A program made the position numbers and the translations under genes. From JBKPRX01 sp046734795 (GTDB lineage: Bacteria; Actinomycetota; Thermoleophilia; Gaiellales; Gaiellaceae), in the NCBI GenBank assembly GCA_046734795.1, contig JBKPRX010000023.1, forward strand, positions 1-25,652: DNA of 25,652 nucleotides, written 5' to 3'. Position 1 is the first letter of the stretch, and each line of letters opens with the position of its first letter. A model generated the notes under the pieces. That model was not told where the DNA came from. It did no database searches and saw only the letters and a program-made list of their open reading frames with translations. Of the stretch, positions 7,622 through 14,888 are shown piece after piece.

Positions 7622-8863
7622 CTACAACGCGAGTCCCGGCTCCTCGAGGTAGCTCTGCAGCGTCTGCAGGAACTCGGCGCCGGTTGCGCCGTCGACTGCT
7701 CGGTGGTCGCACGTGAGCGTCAGCGTGAGCATCGGCCGGACGACCGGCGCACCGTCGAGCGCAACGACGCGATCCTCGGTCGAGCCGACGGCGAGGATCG
7801 CCGCCTGCGGCGGGTTCAGCACGGCGATGAACTGGCGGATGCCGTACATGCCGAGGTTCGAGATCGTGAACGTGCCGCCCTCGAGATCGTCGACCTTCAG
7901 CTTGTTCGCGCGCGCGCGCTCGACGAGCTCGCTCCGCACGGCCGCGATCTGCGCGATCGAGCGCTGGTCGCTCGCCGTGATCACCGGCACGACCAGTCCT
8001 TGGGGCGCGGCGACTGCGATGCCCATGTTCACGCTCGGGAAGAGCTCGACTGCGTCGCCCGCGAACTGCGCGTTCAGGTCGCGGTGACGCATCAATGCGA
8101 TCGCAGTCAGCTTCGTCAGAACGTCGCCGATCGTCACGTGCACGTCGGGGTTTGCTTCGCGTTGCTTCGCCACGAGCTCGTTCGCTCGTGTCATCTCGAC
8201 GTCGATCGTCAGCTGGAAGACCGGGATCGTCCACGCTTCGGTGAGCCGGCGCGCGATCGTGCGGCGAACGTTCGTCAGCGGACGCGACTCGACTTCGCCC
8301 GTCGCTGCGGCAGGCGTCGCAGGCGGGGCGACTGTCGGTGGGGCGGGCGGCGTTCCCGCCGCCGCGCGCTCGACGTCCTCGGCGACGATCCGACCTTCGG
8401 GGCCGGTGCCGCGGATGCTCGAGAGCTCGACGCCGCGTTCGCGCGCGATCCGGCGAGCGAGCGGCGAGGCTTTCACTCGCCCGTCGCGCGGACCGCCGTC
8501 GCCGGCCTCGCGCGCGGGCTCCGGCTTTTCGGCCGGCGGCTCTTTCTGTTCGCGCTCGGCGGGCGACGCCTCCTTTGCGGCAGGCGATGCGCCGTTGCCC
8601 TCGCGGCCGTCGAGTGAGACCTCTTCGCCCTCGTCGCCGATGACCGCGATCGTCCGTCCGACCGGCACCTCGCCTTCGGCGACCGCGATCTTGAGGAGAA
8701 CGCCCGAAGCTTCGGCCTCGACCTCCTGCGTCGCCTTGTCGGTGTCGACTTCGAAGAGCGGCTCGCCCTTCTCGACCCGCTCGCCTTCGGACTTCAGCCA
8801 CCGCACGATCGTTCCGGACTCCATCCCCTGGCCGAGGCGGGGCAACTTCACCTCAGTCGCCAC
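7622..8863 (-). CDS. pdhC: 2-oxoacid dehydrogenase E2, dihydrolipoamide acyltransferase
   Basis: The acyltransferase core of a pyruvate/acetoin/branched-chain dehydrogenase complex. 413 residues from GTG 8863. Residues 1-77 are a lipoyl domain with the lipoylated Lys in DTDKATQEVEA (about residue 44). A Pro/Ala/Glu-rich linker follows. Residues about 128-168 are a peripheral-subunit-binding domain (VKASPLARRIARERGVEL, then GTGPEGRIVAEDVE). The catalytic domain ends with DHRAVDGATGAEFL, the His-x3-Asp-Gly active site. One lipoyl domain is present. The start lies 11 bp inside the E1beta gene, indicating translational coupling. Specificity among E2 classes cannot be settled by eye; the E1alpha resemblance favours pyruvate or acetoin. 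Confidence 0.93.
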   Translation of the reverse strand: MATEVKLPRLGQGMESGTIVRWLKSEGERVEKGEPLFEVDTDKATQEVEAEASGVLLKIAVAEGEVPVGRTIAVIGDEGEEVSLDGREGNGASPAAKEASPAEREQKEPPAEKPEPAREAGDGGPRDGRVKASPLARRIARERGVELSSIRGTGPEGRIVAEDVERAAAGTPPAPPTVAPPATPAAATGEVESRPLTNVRRTIARRLTEAWTIPVFQLTIDVEMTRANELVAKQREANPDVHVTIGDVLTKLTAIALMRHRDLNAQFAGDAVELFPSVNMGIAVAAPQGLVVPVITASDQRSIAQIAAVRSELVERARANKLKVDDLEGGTFTISNLGMYGIRQFIAVLNPPQAAILAVGSTEDRVVALDGAPVVRPMLTLTLTCDHRAVDGATGAEFLQTLQSYLEEPGLAL

Positions 8864-9836
8864 GACCGACCGTCCTCTTGATCGCCGCGAGCACGTCGCC
8901 GGCGTGCGGCACGACCCACTCCTCCATCACCGGCGCAAACGGAATCGGCGTGAACTTCGCGCCGACACGCTCGATGGGGGCGTCGAGCCAGTCAAACGCG
9001 TGGTACTGGATCACCGCCGCGACCTCAGCCCCGAAGCCCATCCGCGTGACGGCCTCGTGGGCGACGACGCACCGGTTCGTCTTCTTCACCGACGCGACGA
9101 GCGTCTCTTCGTCGAGCGGCTGCAACGTTCGCGGATCCACGACCTCGACCGAGATACCGTCTTCCCCGGCCCGCTCTGCGGCGCGCAGCGCCTCGTGGAC
9201 GAGTCGTCCAATCGCAATCACGGTCACGTCTTCGCCTTCCCGATGGATCCGTGCCTTGCCGAGCGGGATGGGCTCGATCTCCTGCGGCACGTCGCCCTTG
9301 ATGCCGTAGAGCGTCCGGTGCTCGAAGAAGACCACCGGATTGTCGTCGTAGATCGACGACCACAAGAGCCCGCGGACGTCCTCCGGCGTCGACGCGAACA
9401 CGACCTTCAGCCCCGGGACGTGAACGAACCACGCTTCGAGCTGCTGCGCATGCTGTGCGCCCGGAGACCACCCGGCGCCGCCTTGCGTACGGAAGACGAC
9501 AGGCACCGTCACCTGACCACCCGACATGTATCGATGCTTCGCCGCCTGGTTGATGATCTGCTCGGCCGCGAGCGTCAAGAAGTCCTCGTACATGACCTCC
9601 GCGACCGGACGCATCCCTTGCAGCGCCGCGCCGATCGCGGCGCCGGCGAGAGCCATCTCGGAGATCGGCGTGTTGCGAACGCGTTCGGCGCCGAACTCCG
9701 CCAGGAGGCCTTGCGTGACGCCCATCGAACCGCCCATCTCTGCGATGTCCTCGCCGAGGATGAAGACGTCGTCGTCGCGGCGCATCGCCTGCAGAAGCGC
9801 GTCGCGAACGGCTTCACGGTAGGTCAGCTGCGGCAT
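8853..9836 (-). CDS. pdhB: 2-oxoacid dehydrogenase E1 component, beta subunit
   Basis: 327 residues from ATG 9836, typical of AcoB/PdhB proteins. It supplies the transketolase pyrimidine-binding half of the thiamine diphosphate enzyme. Seen: YREAVRDALLQAMRRDDDVF, LGEDIAEMGGSMGVTQGLL, RVRNTPISEMALAGAAIGAA (with the Glu that contacts the thiazolium/aminopyrimidine), MYEDFLTLAAEQIINQAAKH and the C-terminal EVVDPRTLQPLDEETL (swivel domain). Its stop overlaps the E2 start. A 109-bp gap carrying a dispersed repeat separates it from E1alpha. Confidence 0.95.
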   Translation of the reverse strand: MPQLTYREAVRDALLQAMRRDDDVFILGEDIAEMGGSMGVTQGLLAEFGAERVRNTPISEMALAGAAIGAALQGMRPVAEVMYEDFLTLAAEQIINQAAKHRYMSGGQVTVPVVFRTQGGAGWSPGAQHAQQLEAWFVHVPGLKVVFASTPEDVRGLLWSSIYDDNPVVFFEHRTLYGIKGDVPQEIEPIPLGKARIHREGEDVTVIAIGRLVHEALRAAERAGEDGISVEVVDPRTLQPLDEETLVASVKKTNRCVVAHEAVTRMGFGAEVAAVIQYHAFDWLDAPIERVGAKFTPIPFAPVMEEWVVPHAGDVLAAIKRTVGRGD

Positions 9837-9886
9837 CGGACTTGTGCGCCTTGCGTTAGAGAGTTGACGCGAAGTTGTAGGTGCGG

Positions 9887-9925
9887 TTGATGTACATCAC
9901 CATCGCCATCGACCGCCATCGACCG
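9887..9925. repeat. Dispersed palindromic repeat, copy 1
   Basis: The quasi-palindrome GTTGATGTACATCACC is followed by CATCGCCATCGACCGCCATC. From 9889, the first 36 or so bases match 14819 onward with about three substitutions until the copies diverge. The core GATGTACATC is a perfect 10-bp palindrome. This copy sits in the untranslated gap between the E1alpha and E1beta genes. It may be a REP-like element or a regulator site. Confidence 0.65.
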
Positions 9926-9945
9926 TCGCCTGTCCGAAAAAGCGG

Positions 9946-10923
9946 TCATGCGTAGACGTTCTTGAGCGCGTCCTCGGGCTTCGGGTCCGTGCCGGCCATG
10001 GCGAACTCGACCGCCGCGTCGACGATCTCGCGCACCTCCACGTCGATCTCGTCCACCTCGTCTTCGGACAGGGCCAGCCGGTCGCGGAGCAACGTGATCG
10101 GATCCTTCGTCGCTCGGAGCTCTTCGAGCTCACCCTTCGGCCGGTAGACCTGTGGGTCGCCGATGTAGTGACCGGAGAGCCGGTAGGTGTTCACGTGCAC
10201 GAAGACGGGTCCGTCTCCGCCACGCGCATGCTCGAGCGCACGTCGCGTCGTCTTGAAGACTGCTTCGACGTCCTGCCCATCCACCTTCATGGCCTTCATC
10301 CCGAACGCCTCGGCGCGCTTCGAGAGGTCGCGGATCGGCGAGTGCTGGCTCTCAGGCGTCGACTCGGCCCAATGGTTGTCCTCGAGGACGAAGACGGCCG
10401 GGACCTCCCAGAGCTGCGCCATGTTGAGCGCTTCGTGGAACGTGCCGATGTTCGTGGCACCGTCGCCGAAGAACGCAAGCGCAACGCGCGGCTCGCCGCG
10501 GAGCTTGAACGCAAGCGCGGCACCGGTGATCTGCGGCAAGCCGCCGCCGACGACAGCGTTGGCACCGAGATTGCCGCGCTCGACGTCGTAGAGATGCATC
10601 GAGCCGCCGTAGCCGTGCGAGCAACCTTCGACCTTTCCGTAGAGCTCCGCCATGAGCTCGTTCGGGTGTGTGCCCTTCGCGAGCGTATGTCCATGGGCGC
10701 GGTGCGTCGAGGCAATCACGTCACCCTCCTCCAGCGCGCGACAGACGCCAACCGCCACCGCCTCTTGGCCGATTGCTACGTGCAGGAATCCCGGGAGGTC
10801 GCCGGCGCGAAACCGCTCCTCGACCTTCTCCTCGAATCGCCGAATGAGGAGCATCTCGCGGAAGCACTCGCGAAGATCCGACTTCGACAACGTTGCCTTC
10901 GTCTTCTTCTCGACTCGGGCCAC
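9946..10923 (-). CDS. pdhA: 2-oxoacid (pyruvate/acetoin) dehydrogenase E1 component, alpha subunit
   Basis: 325 residues from GTG 10923, the usual length for AcoA/PdhA. It holds the thiamine-diphosphate phosphate-binding half of E1. Seen: REMLLIRRFEEKVEERFRAG near residue 22, STHRAHGHTLAKG, YGGSMHLYDVERGNLGANAV, and the TPP motif beginning FFGDGATNIGTFHEALNMAQ and ending about 30 residues later in EDNHWAEST. The NLGANAVVGGGLP segment resembles acetoin/pyruvate-type E1 more than branched-chain type (judgement by eye). It is the first gene of the operon. No Shine-Dalgarno precedes the GTG; instead a TAGACT -10 lies 7 nt upstream, so translation may be leaderless. Confidence 0.93.
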   Translation of the reverse strand: MARVEKKTKATLSKSDLRECFREMLLIRRFEEKVEERFRAGDLPGFLHVAIGQEAVAVGVCRALEEGDVIASTHRAHGHTLAKGTHPNELMAELYGKVEGCSHGYGGSMHLYDVERGNLGANAVVGGGLPQITGAALAFKLRGEPRVALAFFGDGATNIGTFHEALNMAQLWEVPAVFVLEDNHWAESTPESQHSPIRDLSKRAEAFGMKAMKVDGQDVEAVFKTTRRALEHARGGDGPVFVHVNTYRLSGHYIGDPQVYRPKGELEELRATKDPITLLRDRLALSEDEVDEIDVEVREIVDAAVEFAMAGTDPKPEDALKNVYA

Positions 10924-10927
10924 GCGG

Positions 10928-10943
10928 CTGAGTCTAGACTCAG
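10928..10943. promoter_or_regulatory. Symmetric bidirectional promoter: palindrome holding two overlapping -10 elements
   Basis: CTGAGTCTAGACTCAG is a perfect 16-bp palindrome. On the plus strand TAGACT (10935-10940) ends 7 nt before GTG 10948. On the minus strand TAGACT (10936-10931) ends 7 nt before GTG 10923. TANNNT is the minimal bacterial -10 pattern, and a 6-7 nt distance to the start codon is what leaderless transcripts show. No convincing -35 was found on either side. It could also be an operator that controls both genes. Confidence 0.6.
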
Positions 10944-10947
10944 GCCC

Positions 10948-11589
10948 GTGCGACTCGCGGACCAGTGGACCGACATCGAACGCGGTCTGGATCCGAGTTG
11001 GCACGACGCACGCCTCGAGCTGACGGTCGACGACGAGACACGTGCAGACCGCGCTGCGCAACTCCTTGCACCGGCAGCGCCGGGACGTTCCGGGCGCACG
11101 ATTCGTCTCTTCGGCGCGCGCAGCGGCGCCGGTGTCGGACCCGAAGCGGTCCGCCGGCTTCTGCGCCGCATCGACAGCGAAGGCATCGAAGGAACGCTCG
11201 AGCTCGTGGGAAGCGGTCGAGCCCCGGACGCACCGGCTGCATCGCAAGGCTCCTTTGCCGCGCGTTGGAGTGTCGCGCTCGACCGACTCCCGTCGGATTG
11301 GACCGACCTCTACTGCGAGCTCGAGCTGACCTCGACCGACCACCTCGACCGCGCTGCGCTCCTCATCGCGCCGCTCAATCCGATCCGGTTCGGCGACTCG
11401 ACCGGCTACCGCTTTCGTTGCGCACGAAGTTTCGGCTACGGCGCATCGCCGCAGATGGTGCAGCGCTGTCTAGAGCGGCTGGACGAACACTCGATCCGCG
11501 GCGAGGTGCGAGTGGTGCACGCGCTCTCCGATTCGCATCCGATCGGAACGCAGGGTCCCGTCTGGTACATCGGCGGTCGAACCGTCTGA
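10948..11589 (+). CDS. Unrecognised protein made of two homologous tandem repeats
   Basis: 213 residues from GTG 10948; no family recognised. Residues about 17-88 and 117-191 are clearly related to each other: both have a W-x-D start, an LELT strand, DRAAQLLAP versus DRAALLIAP, an ARSGAGVGPEAVRRLLRRI versus ARSFGYGASPQMVQRCLERL helix, and a closing GIEGTLELV versus SIRGEVRVV strand. Mixed alpha/beta and soluble, with no signal peptide or membrane segment. The gene is divergent from E1alpha with a 24-bp gap, so it may share control with the dehydrogenase. Start: the GTG follows a -10 element directly with no Shine-Dalgarno. It is followed by the amidase 40 bp downstream. Confidence 0.75.
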   Translation: MRLADQWTDIERGLDPSWHDARLELTVDDETRADRAAQLLAPAAPGRSGRTIRLFGARSGAGVGPEAVRRLLRRIDSEGIEGTLELVGSGRAPDAPAASQGSFAARWSVALDRLPSDWTDLYCELELTSTDHLDRAALLIAPLNPIRFGDSTGYRFRCARSFGYGASPQMVQRCLERLDEHSIRGEVRVVHALSDSHPIGTQGPVWYIGGRTV

Positions 11590-11629
11590 TGGCAGAGGGC
11601 GACTTGCAGATGGGCTTGGACGAGAAGCT

Positions 11630-13030
11630 TTGGCCGGAACGTCGCAGCCGGTCGTAAGCGACCTCGCGTTCACTCCGGCGCTGACGCAGGCCGAGCTCGT
11701 GCGACGCGGCGACGTCACGCCGCTCGAGCTCGTCGACCTCTACCTCGCACGGATCGAGCGACTCGATCCGCAGCTGAACGCGTTCGTCACGCTCGACGCC
11801 GAAAACGCGCGCGCAACCGCCCGCGCACCGCGACCGGGGCCGTTTTCAGGTGTTCCGATCGCGATCAAGGATCTGACCGAGACAGCAGGACTGCGCACGA
11901 CGCTTTCGTCAAAGGCGTTTGCGAACAACGTGCCGACTCGCGATGCCGCGGTCGTCCGGCGAATCCGCGAAGCGGGCTTTGTCATTCTCGGCAAGACGAA
12001 TACGCCGGAGCTCGGCTCGATCGCGAACACCGAGTCGGAGCTGAACGGCGCGTGTCGAAACCCGTGGGACCCGACGCGCACTCCGGGCGGCTCGAGCGGC
12101 GGCGCCGCCGCCGCGGTTGCGGCAGGGATGTCGCCGATTGCGGAAGCAAGCGACGGCGGGGGGTCGATTCGAATTCCGTCGTCGTGCTGTGGTGTCTTCG
12201 GGATCAAGCCGTCGCGTGGGCGTGTCTCGCGCGCGCCGTACGGCTACGGCGTGATGGGGATCGCGACGAACGGGCCGATCGCGCGAACGGTCGCAGACGC
12301 CGTTGCGCTTCTCGACGTGCTCGCAGGCTACGAGCCGGGGGACCTCTACACGGCTCCGCCGCCGGCGCGCCCGTTCTCGAACGAAGTCGGCGTCGATCCG
12401 GGGCGACTTCGCGTTGCGGTGACCATCCAGCCGCCCTTCGATGTGCCGGTGCATCCTGCCTGCGTCGGCGCTGCGCGCACGTTCGCGGACCTCTTGACCG
12501 AACTGGGGCACGACGTGGACGAGACACCGTCTCCGTACGCGGATCCGGAAGCGCCGCGGTACTTCGGTCGCATCTGGGCGGTGGGCCCAGCCGTCTTTCC
12601 TGCGCCGGACGAGTCGCTGGAGCCGATCAACCAGATGCTGGCCGCGCGCGCGCATCGCACTACGAGCGCCGAGCTTGCGCAGGCTGTCGTCGCACTCGAG
12701 GGGTTCACGCGCCGAGCGCTGGCGTTCTGGGCGGACTACGACGTGGTCGTGACACCAACGCTTGCTCAGCCGCCGGTTCCGGTCGGATGGGCCTTCGCGC
12801 CCGAGGATCCGCAGGAGCAGTTCCGGCAGCAGTTCACGTTCACGCCGTTCACCGCTGTGGTCAACGTGACGGGCCAGCCGGCGGTCGCGATTCCCGTCAC
12901 CGAGCACGAAGGGTTGCCGATCGGCGTGCAAGCGATCGGCCGCGCGAACGACGAAGCCACGCTCATTCGGCTTGCAGCTCAGGTGGAGCAGGCAAGACCG
13001 TGGGCGGATCGCCGTCCGCCGATCTCGTAG
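11630..13030 (+). CDS. Amidase (amidase-signature family)
   Basis: 466 residues from TTG 11630; a GAGAAG sequence just upstream can act as ribosome binding site, and no ATG or GTG is in frame before it. Amidase-signature enzymes hydrolyse amide bonds with a Ser-cisSer-Lys triad. Here the Lys is K80 (VPIAIKDLTE), the Ser-rich loop is TPGGSSGGAAAAVAAG (151-166) with the cis-Ser at 155/156, and the nucleophile is Ser179 in EASDGGGSIRIPSSCCG. Family members often have D-x-GGS in that position, and this one reads SDGGGS. The C-terminal NVTGQPAVAIPV and GLPIGVQAIGR segments are also typical. No gatB or gatC is nearby, so a general amidase is more likely than GatA. Substrate unknown. Confidence 0.9.
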   Translation: MAGTSQPVVSDLAFTPALTQAELVRRGDVTPLELVDLYLARIERLDPQLNAFVTLDAENARATARAPRPGPFSGVPIAIKDLTETAGLRTTLSSKAFANNVPTRDAAVVRRIREAGFVILGKTNTPELGSIANTESELNGACRNPWDPTRTPGGSSGGAAAAVAAGMSPIAEASDGGGSIRIPSSCCGVFGIKPSRGRVSRAPYGYGVMGIATNGPIARTVADAVALLDVLAGYEPGDLYTAPPPARPFSNEVGVDPGRLRVAVTIQPPFDVPVHPACVGAARTFADLLTELGHDVDETPSPYADPEAPRYFGRIWAVGPAVFPAPDESLEPINQMLAARAHRTTSAELAQAVVALEGFTRRALAFWADYDVVVTPTLAQPPVPVGWAFAPEDPQEQFRQQFTFTPFTAVVNVTGQPAVAIPVTEHEGLPIGVQAIGRANDEATLIRLAAQVEQARPWADRRPPIS

Positions 13031-13042
13031 CGCGTCGAACGA

Positions 13043-13504
13043 CTAGTCGAGCTGCGACTCGAGCTCGCTCGCAAGGGCATTCGCGGCGCGCCCGTCGCGA
13101 GCGATCACGAGCACCGTGTCGTCGCCGGCGAGCGTGCCGACGACGAGGTCGTGCTCGACGCCGTCGAGAGCGCGTGCGATCGCCGGAGCGGAACCGAGCT
13201 CTGCCTGGAGCACGACGACGTTCTGCGCAGCGACGATCCGGCGCCCGAACTGACCGAGGATGCTCGCGAGGGTCTCGCGCGGATCCTGTCGACCTCGCCC
13301 ATGCGTTCGCGGCAGCTCGTAACGAGGATGCCCAAGCGCATCGTGCGTCTTCTCCAGCCCGAGCTCTCGGATGTCGCGCGAGATCGTCGCCTGCGTGACC
13401 GTGCACCCGAGTCCGGCGAGGGCTGCCAAGAGCTCGTGCTGCGTCCCGATGCGCTTCCGCGAGACGACGCTCGCGATCAGCCGATGTCGTTCCGCCTTCG
13501 CCAT
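13043..13504 (-). CDS. argR: Arginine repressor
   Basis: 153 residues from ATG 13504; an ATG at 13519 would add five residues (MQVQP). N-terminal winged helix: RLIASVVSRKRIGTQHELLA, then GCTVTQATISRDIRELGL, the family DNA-recognition helix. C-terminal oligomerisation and arginine-binding domain with VVLQAELGSAPAIARALD and GTLAGDDTVLVIAR, the GT-x-AGDDT signature. ArgR hexamers bind ARG boxes when arginine is present. It is not beside arg biosynthesis genes here: convergent with the amidase (12 bp between stops) and divergent from the small membrane-protein cluster. Autoregulation is plausible because AT-rich sequence lies just upstream. Confidence 0.95.
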   Translation of the reverse strand: MAKAERHRLIASVVSRKRIGTQHELLAALAGLGCTVTQATISRDIRELGLEKTHDALGHPRYELPRTHGRGRQDPRETLASILGQFGRRIVAAQNVVVLQAELGSAPAIARALDGVEHDLVVGTLAGDDTVLVIARDGRAANALASELESQLD

Positions 13505-13513
13505 CGGTTGGAC

Positions 13514-13535
13514 TTGCATAACCGGGAATAAGTAT
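13514..13535. promoter_or_regulatory. Possible ARG-box-like operator in the argR leader
   Basis: TTGCATAACCGGGAATAAGT plus AT is an AT-rich island in GC-rich surroundings, directly ahead of argR. The two halves (TTGCATAA and ATAAGTAT) only loosely mirror each other, so the match to an ARG box is weak. If real, it could also touch the promoter of the divergent gene at 13575. Confidence 0.25.
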
Positions 13536-13574
13536 CCAGGTTTTCCCTCCCGCGAACCCGGAAAGCAGCGTGAT

Positions 13575-13703
13575 GTGCTGAGGAAGTTGCTGTGGACCGG
13601 GCTCTACGCCGGGTTGAGCGCGGGCGCGACGATGGTCGCCCGCCGTGCCGCGTCGCAAGTTTGGCGCGTGGCGACCGGCGAGGAGCCTCCGGCAAAGAAA
13701 TGA
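13575..13703 (+). CDS. Very short membrane protein, DUF4235-like
   Basis: 42 residues from GTG 13575, preceded by GGAAAG. One hydrophobic stretch, KLLWTGLYAGLSAGATMVA, then RRAASQVWRVATGEEPPAKK. The VWRVATGEEPP ending matches the middle of DUF4235 membrane proteins, but the second half of that family is missing. Its TGA overlaps the next ATG (ATGA), so it is coupled to the gene that follows. Function unknown. Confidence 0.65.
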   Translation: MLRKLLWTGLYAGLSAGATMVARRAASQVWRVATGEEPPAKK

Positions 13704-14044
13704 CCACGGCGGACACGCTCGTCGACCGCGGCGCCGATCGTCTCCGCGACCTTTCGAACCGCGCTGCCGCGCACGGCGGCGTAACGCGGAAGTTTGCACG
13801 GCCGCTTGCCGAGGACGCCGACTTCCTGCGCAAGCTCAAGCCGAGCCTTATGATGGCCCGCGCGAAAGGAGAGCTGCCGATGGACGAGCAGCCACACCCC
13901 GTCGACGTCGCGCCGGCCCCGCGCGGGAGTCGTTCACGTAAATCAGGCATCAGCCCACTCGTGATCGTCGGCGCGGCGCTCGCGACCGGCGTCCTGCTCG
14001 CGAAGTGGATCGACTGGAGGGGCCATGCACACCCGCGAGACTGA
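13700..14044 (+). CDS. Small membrane-anchored protein, unknown function
   Basis: 114 residues from ATG 13700. The first 70 residues are polar and probably helical (LVDRGADRLRDLSNRAAA, then PLAEDADFLRKLKPSLMMA). A Pro-rich linker and basic RGSRSRKS stretch precede one transmembrane segment near the C-terminus, ISPLVIVGAALATGVLLAKW. It overlaps the preceding gene by 4 bp and the next by 20 bp. The layout resembles tail-anchored membrane proteins. I do not recognise the family. Confidence 0.75.
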   Translation: MTTADTLVDRGADRLRDLSNRAAAHGGVTRKFARPLAEDADFLRKLKPSLMMARAKGELPMDEQPHPVDVAPAPRGSRSRKSGISPLVIVGAALATGVLLAKWIDWRGHAHPRD

Positions 14045-14462
14045 ACGCTTCGCCCACGACAAGCGCGGTCTCGGCGAAAGCGCAAAGCGCGTCGCAGACA
14101 GTGCAAGCGCGATCGCGCGACTGGAGGTCGAGCTCGCCGCCGCAGAGCTCAAGCAGAAGCTTGCGTCGTTCGCCGTCGGCATCGCACTCGCGCTTGCCGG
14201 TGCACTTCTCGTGGTCTATGCACTCGGATTCGGGCTCGCGGCCGCAGCGGCCGGCCTCGCAACGCAGATGTCCACGTGGGCCGCACTGCTCATCGTCACC
14301 GGGATCCTTGCCGCGATCGCGACGGTGCTTGCGCTGATCGGCCTGAGGAAGATCAAGCGCGGGCGCCCGGTGCCGGAAGAAGCAATCCGCGAAGCGAAGT
14401 TGACGACGGAGGCGCTCAAGAACAATGGAGACTCGAGAGGCAATGGCCACCGCAACGCGTGA
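14025..14462 (+). CDS. Putative actinobacterial holin-X family membrane protein (phage_holin_3_6-like)
   Basis: 145 residues from ATG 14025. An N-terminal amphipathic helix (SASAIARLEVELAAAELKQK) leads into two hydrophobic segments of about 20-25 residues: FAVGIALALAGALLVVYALG with its extension, and STWAALLIVTGILAAIATVL. The charged tail includes RKIKRGRPVPEEAIREAKLT. This is the standard layout of the holin-X/DUF1469 group, which is chromosomal in many actinobacteria and not necessarily phage-derived. No phage genes are nearby. Overlaps both neighbours, indicating one cotranslated unit. Confidence 0.85.
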   Translation: MHTRETERFAHDKRGLGESAKRVADSASAIARLEVELAAAELKQKLASFAVGIALALAGALLVVYALGFGLAAAAAGLATQMSTWAALLIVTGILAAIATVLALIGLRKIKRGRPVPEEAIREAKLTTEALKNNGDSRGNGHRNA

Positions 14463-14733
14463 CCGCACACCAAGCGAGGTCAAGCGAGACCTCGAACTCG
14501 AACGCGAGCGGCTTGCGCACGCCGTTGATGACCTCCGCGAAGAGGTCGGGGAAGCGACCGACGTCACGGGCAAGATGAGCGCGCACCTCCCGATCGTCGC
14601 CGCGGGCGCGCTCGGATTCGGATTCGTCGTCGCGGGCGGCATCGGCGCGACGCTTCGCCTCGTCTTCAGGCGAGGCCGCGAAGGCTCGACGAAAGCGCGG
14701 CTCGGGCGCTTCCGCATCGTCGATCGCGACTAG
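14425..14733 (+). CDS. DUF3618 domain membrane protein
   Basis: 102 residues from ATG 14425; a second ATG at 14443 is equally possible. Residues 14-50 match DUF3618: RTPSEVKRDLELERERLAHA then VDDLREEVGEATDV. One membrane segment follows, IVAAGALGFGFVVAGGIGAT, and a basic C-terminus (RLVFRRGREGSTKARLGR). DUF3618 genes commonly sit beside holin-X genes in actinobacteria. It overlaps the holin-like gene by 38 bp. Confidence 0.82.
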   Translation: METREAMATATRDRTPSEVKRDLELERERLAHAVDDLREEVGEATDVTGKMSAHLPIVAAGALGFGFVVAGGIGATLRLVFRRGREGSTKARLGRFRIVDRD

Positions 14734-14773
14734 GCCAAACGACGATCAGCACGATTTCTTTCGCGACACATCC

Positions 14774-14789
14774 GTGACGGTCTCGTCAC
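14774..14789. terminator. Hairpin between convergent genes, possible terminator
   Basis: GTGACG, loop GTCT, CGTCAC: a perfect 6-bp stem 40 bp after the DUF3618 stop. There is no U-run after it, so an intrinsic terminator is not proven. Confidence 0.35.
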
Positions 14790-14794
14790 CGAGG

Positions 14795-14830
14795 GTGATG
14801 TACATCAACATCGCCATCGATGTACATCAC
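14795..14830. repeat. Dispersed palindromic repeat, copy 2: inverted pair
   Basis: GTGATGTACATC (14795-14806) and GATGTACATCAC (14819-14830) are exact inverted repeats around a 12-nt loop, AACATCGCCATC. Each arm contains the 10-bp palindrome GATGTACATC seen also at 9889. The flank after the right arm (CGTCGCCGTCGACGGCCATC) repeats the copy-1 flank with few changes. It lies between two convergent genes. Confidence 0.75.
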
Positions 14831-14888
14831 CGTCGCCGTCGACGGCCATCGACGCATGAGCACGGCCAAAGCCGCCTAGCCGGTCGTG

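Noticed and set aside
11589..11657. A 22-codon frame (MAEGDLQMGLDEKLWPERRS...) whose ATG overlaps the stop of the duplicated protein and which runs into the amidase start
   Set aside because: The TGATG overlap is suggestive of coupling, but the peptide is short, unrecognised and overlaps the amidase N-terminus out of frame. Chance cannot be excluded.
11630..13030. GatA subunit of the amidotransferase
   Set aside because: No gatB or gatC next to it, and the general amidase features fit equally well.
14025..14462. Holin-like gene as sign of a prophage or lysis cassette
   Set aside because: No endolysin, structural or integrase genes nearby; this holin-X family is commonly chromosomal in actinobacteria.
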